This document shows, one piece after another, positions 4,684 to 6,178 of a stretch of 6,178 bases of DNA. Location of the stretch: contig DMLA01000101.1 in assembly GCA_003453555.1 (NCBI GenBank), positions 1 through 6,178 on the forward strand, in the 5' to 3' direction. Both the position numbers and the translations under genes were made by a program. Source of the DNA: Chloroflexota bacterium. GTDB lineage: Bacteria > Chloroflexota > Anaerolineae > UBA7937. The notes under the pieces are model-generated. The model saw only the letters and a program-made list of their open reading frames with translations. It made no database searches and was not told the DNA's origin. The stretch's first letter is position 1; the number at the start of each line of letters is the position of its first letter.

Positions 4684-6178
4684 ATGCCCCACGAAGATTT
4701 GGCCGTCGAACTGTCGGTCAACGCTATGACCGTCCTTCAGCGGAGATACCTTAAGCGAGGAGAAGACGGCCAGGTCACCGAAACCCCCCAGGAGATGTTT
4801 TGGCGGGTGGCTAAGAATATCGCCGCCGCCGATCTTCTCTATGACTCCCAGGCCGATCTGGAAACCACGGCGGAGGAGTTCTACCGCCTTATGGCTTCGC
4901 TGGAGTTCATCCCCAACTCCCCTACCCTGATGAACGCCGGTCGAGCGTTGCAGCAACTCTCCGCTTGCTTCGTCATCCCCGTCGAGGATTCTATGGAGAG
5001 TATCTTCGAGGCTGTCAAATCCACGGCTCTCATCCACCAGAGCGGTGGGGGAACCGGCTTCTCCTTCTCCCACCTACGACCGAGGGGAGATGTGGTGAAG
5101 TCCACAGGGGGGATAGCCTCCGGCCCGGTCTCCTTCATGGAGGTCTTCGACGCGGCTACGGAAGCGATCAAGCAGGGTGGAGCCCGCCGAGGGGCCAATA
5201 TGGCCATCCTGCGCGTCGATCACCCAGACATCATGGAGTTCATCACCGCCAAGGAGGATGGCGGCCGGTTAAATAACTTCAATATCTCGGTGGGCCTAAC
5301 CGAGGAGTTCATGCGAGCCCTCAAGGAAGGGGGCCACTACCCCCTGGTCAACCCCCGCCATGGCCAGGTGGTAAACCGCCTTCCGGCAGGGGAGGTTTTC
5401 GACAAGATAGTGGAGATGGCCTGGACTAATGGAGACCCAGGCGTCGTCTTCTTGGACCGCCTAAATGAGAGCAACCCCACCCCTCAGTTGGGCGAGATCG
5501 AGAGCACCAACCCCTGCGGCGAGCAACCTCTGCTCCCCTACGAGTCGTGCAACCTGGGCTCTATAAACTTGGCCCGGATGTTGAAAGATGGCAAGGTAGA
5601 TTACGAGCGGCTGGGGCGGACGGTGCGGACAGCCGTGCATTTCTTGGACAACGTCATAGACCAAAACGAATACCCCCTGCCTCAGATAGAGGAGATGACC
5701 AAGGCCAACCGGAAGATCGGCTTGGGGGTGATGGGTTTTGCGGAGATGCTCATCCGGTTAGGCATCCCCTATAACTCGGAGGAGGCGGTGAGCCTGGCTG
5801 AGGAGGTGATGGGGTTCATCCAGACCACAGCCAAGGAGGCGTCGAGTAGCCTGGCTGAAAGGCGGGGCCTCTTTCCCCACTACCCAGGCAGTATCTACGA
5901 CGATAAGAGTGGACCTCGCTCCTCCCCTTGGCAAGAGAGGCCGATGCGAAACGCCACGGTGACCACCATCGCCCCTACGGGGAGCATAAGTATCATAGCC
6001 GGGACGACTAGCGGCATCGAACCCCTTTTCGCCATCACTTACGTTCGTCATGTCCTCGACGAAGATGAACTGATGGAGGTGAACCCCCTATTCAAGGAGA
6101 TAGCCACCGCAGGTGGGTTCTACAGCGAAGAACTTATGCGGAAGATCGCCGAGAGGGGCACCCTCCAAGGGTTGGAGG
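4684..6178 (+). CDS. nrdJ: Adenosylcobalamin-dependent (class II) ribonucleotide reductase NrdJ, 3'-truncated
   Basis: NrdJ converts ribonucleotides to deoxyribonucleotides using coenzyme B12 to make a thiyl radical. Oxygen is neither needed nor harmful for this class. The frame is open from the ATG at 4684 to the window end (498 codons) with no stop, so the C-terminus with its redox cysteines lies outside. The start has AGGGAG at 4673-4678, 5 nt upstream. SACFVIPVEDSM (residues 93-104) holds redox Cys95. HQSGGGTGFSFSHLRP (118-133) and GGARRGANMAIL (165-176) are family signatures. STNPCGEQ (274-281) carries the catalytic Asn276, thiyl Cys278 and Glu280, and ESCNLGSINL (287-296) holds the partner Cys289, 11 residues on as in Thermotoga NrdJ. 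APTGSISIIAGTTSGIEP (430-447) is the substrate-phosphate loop. No N-terminal ATP-cone is present. The class II call over class I NrdA rests on these motifs, the overall NrdJ-like sequence and the nrdR pairing. Confidence 0.94.
   Translation, partial: MPHEDLAVELSVNAMTVLQRRYLKRGEDGQVTETPQEMFWRVAKNIAAADLLYDSQADLETTAEEFYRLMASLEFIPNSPTLMNAGRALQQLSACFVIPVEDSMESIFEAVKSTALIHQSGGGTGFSFSHLRPRGDVVKSTGGIASGPVSFMEVFDAATEAIKQGGARRGANMAILRVDHPDIMEFITAKEDGGRLNNFNISVGLTEEFMRALKEGGHYPLVNPRHGQVVNRLPAGEVFDKIVEMAWTNGDPGVVFLDRLNESNPTPQLGEIESTNPCGEQPLLPYESCNLGSINLARMLKDGKVDYERLGRTVRTAVHFLDNVIDQNEYPLPQIEEMTKANRKIGLGVMGFAEMLIRLGIPYNSEEAVSLAEEVMGFIQTTAKEASSSLAERRGLFPHYPGSIYDDKSGPRSSPWQERPMRNATVTTIAPTGSISIIAGTTSGIEPLFAITYVRHVLDEDELMEVNPLFKEIATAGGFYSEELMRKIAERGTLQGLE

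Overview
This window carries six genes, all on the + strand, in the order murB (5' end missing) - ftsQ - ftsA - ftsZ - nrdR - nrdJ (3' end missing). It looks like a conserved chromosomal core locus from an uncultured or little-studied bacterium. I see no phage, insertion sequence, CRISPR, tRNA or rRNA signal. FtsQ, FtsA and an FtsZ with a very short tail, joined to NrdR and a B12-dependent class II ribonucleotide reductase, resemble Chloroflexota (Dehalococcoidia-like) genomes. That placement is inference from gene content and protein style, held at about 50 percent. The coding DNA is fairly GC-rich.

Region 1 (1-3906) is the end of a division and cell-wall (dcw) cluster. MurB makes UDP-MurNAc for peptidoglycan. 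FtsQ is a bitopic divisome protein with a POTRA domain. FtsA is the actin-like membrane tether, and FtsZ forms the Z ring. The gaps between these genes are 27, 20 and 26 nt, and each holds a ribosome binding site. They are probably cotranscribed from a promoter upstream of the window. FtsA ends in an amphipathic membrane-targeting helix, and FtsZ ends in a canonical peptide for binding FtsA.

Region 2 (3907-4119) is the only sizeable non-coding gap, about 210 nt and visibly AT-richer than the genes. It holds a perfect 14-bp inverted repeat just after ftsZ, then a sigma-70-like promoter with 17-bp spacing. Two NrdR-box-like palindromes follow, with starts 31 bp apart, directly upstream of nrdR. 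This fits NrdR autoregulation of the nrdR-nrdJ unit.

Region 3 (4120-6178) encodes NrdR (zinc ribbon plus ATP-cone) and the first 498 codons of NrdJ, which reduces ribonucleotides using adenosylcobalamin. A GC-rich hairpin followed by a T-rich tract lies between them and may act as a partial terminator or attenuator. The locus therefore joins septum formation to control of DNA-precursor supply. I did not find a convincing new biological system; the points of interest are regulatory and lie in the two gaps around nrdR.
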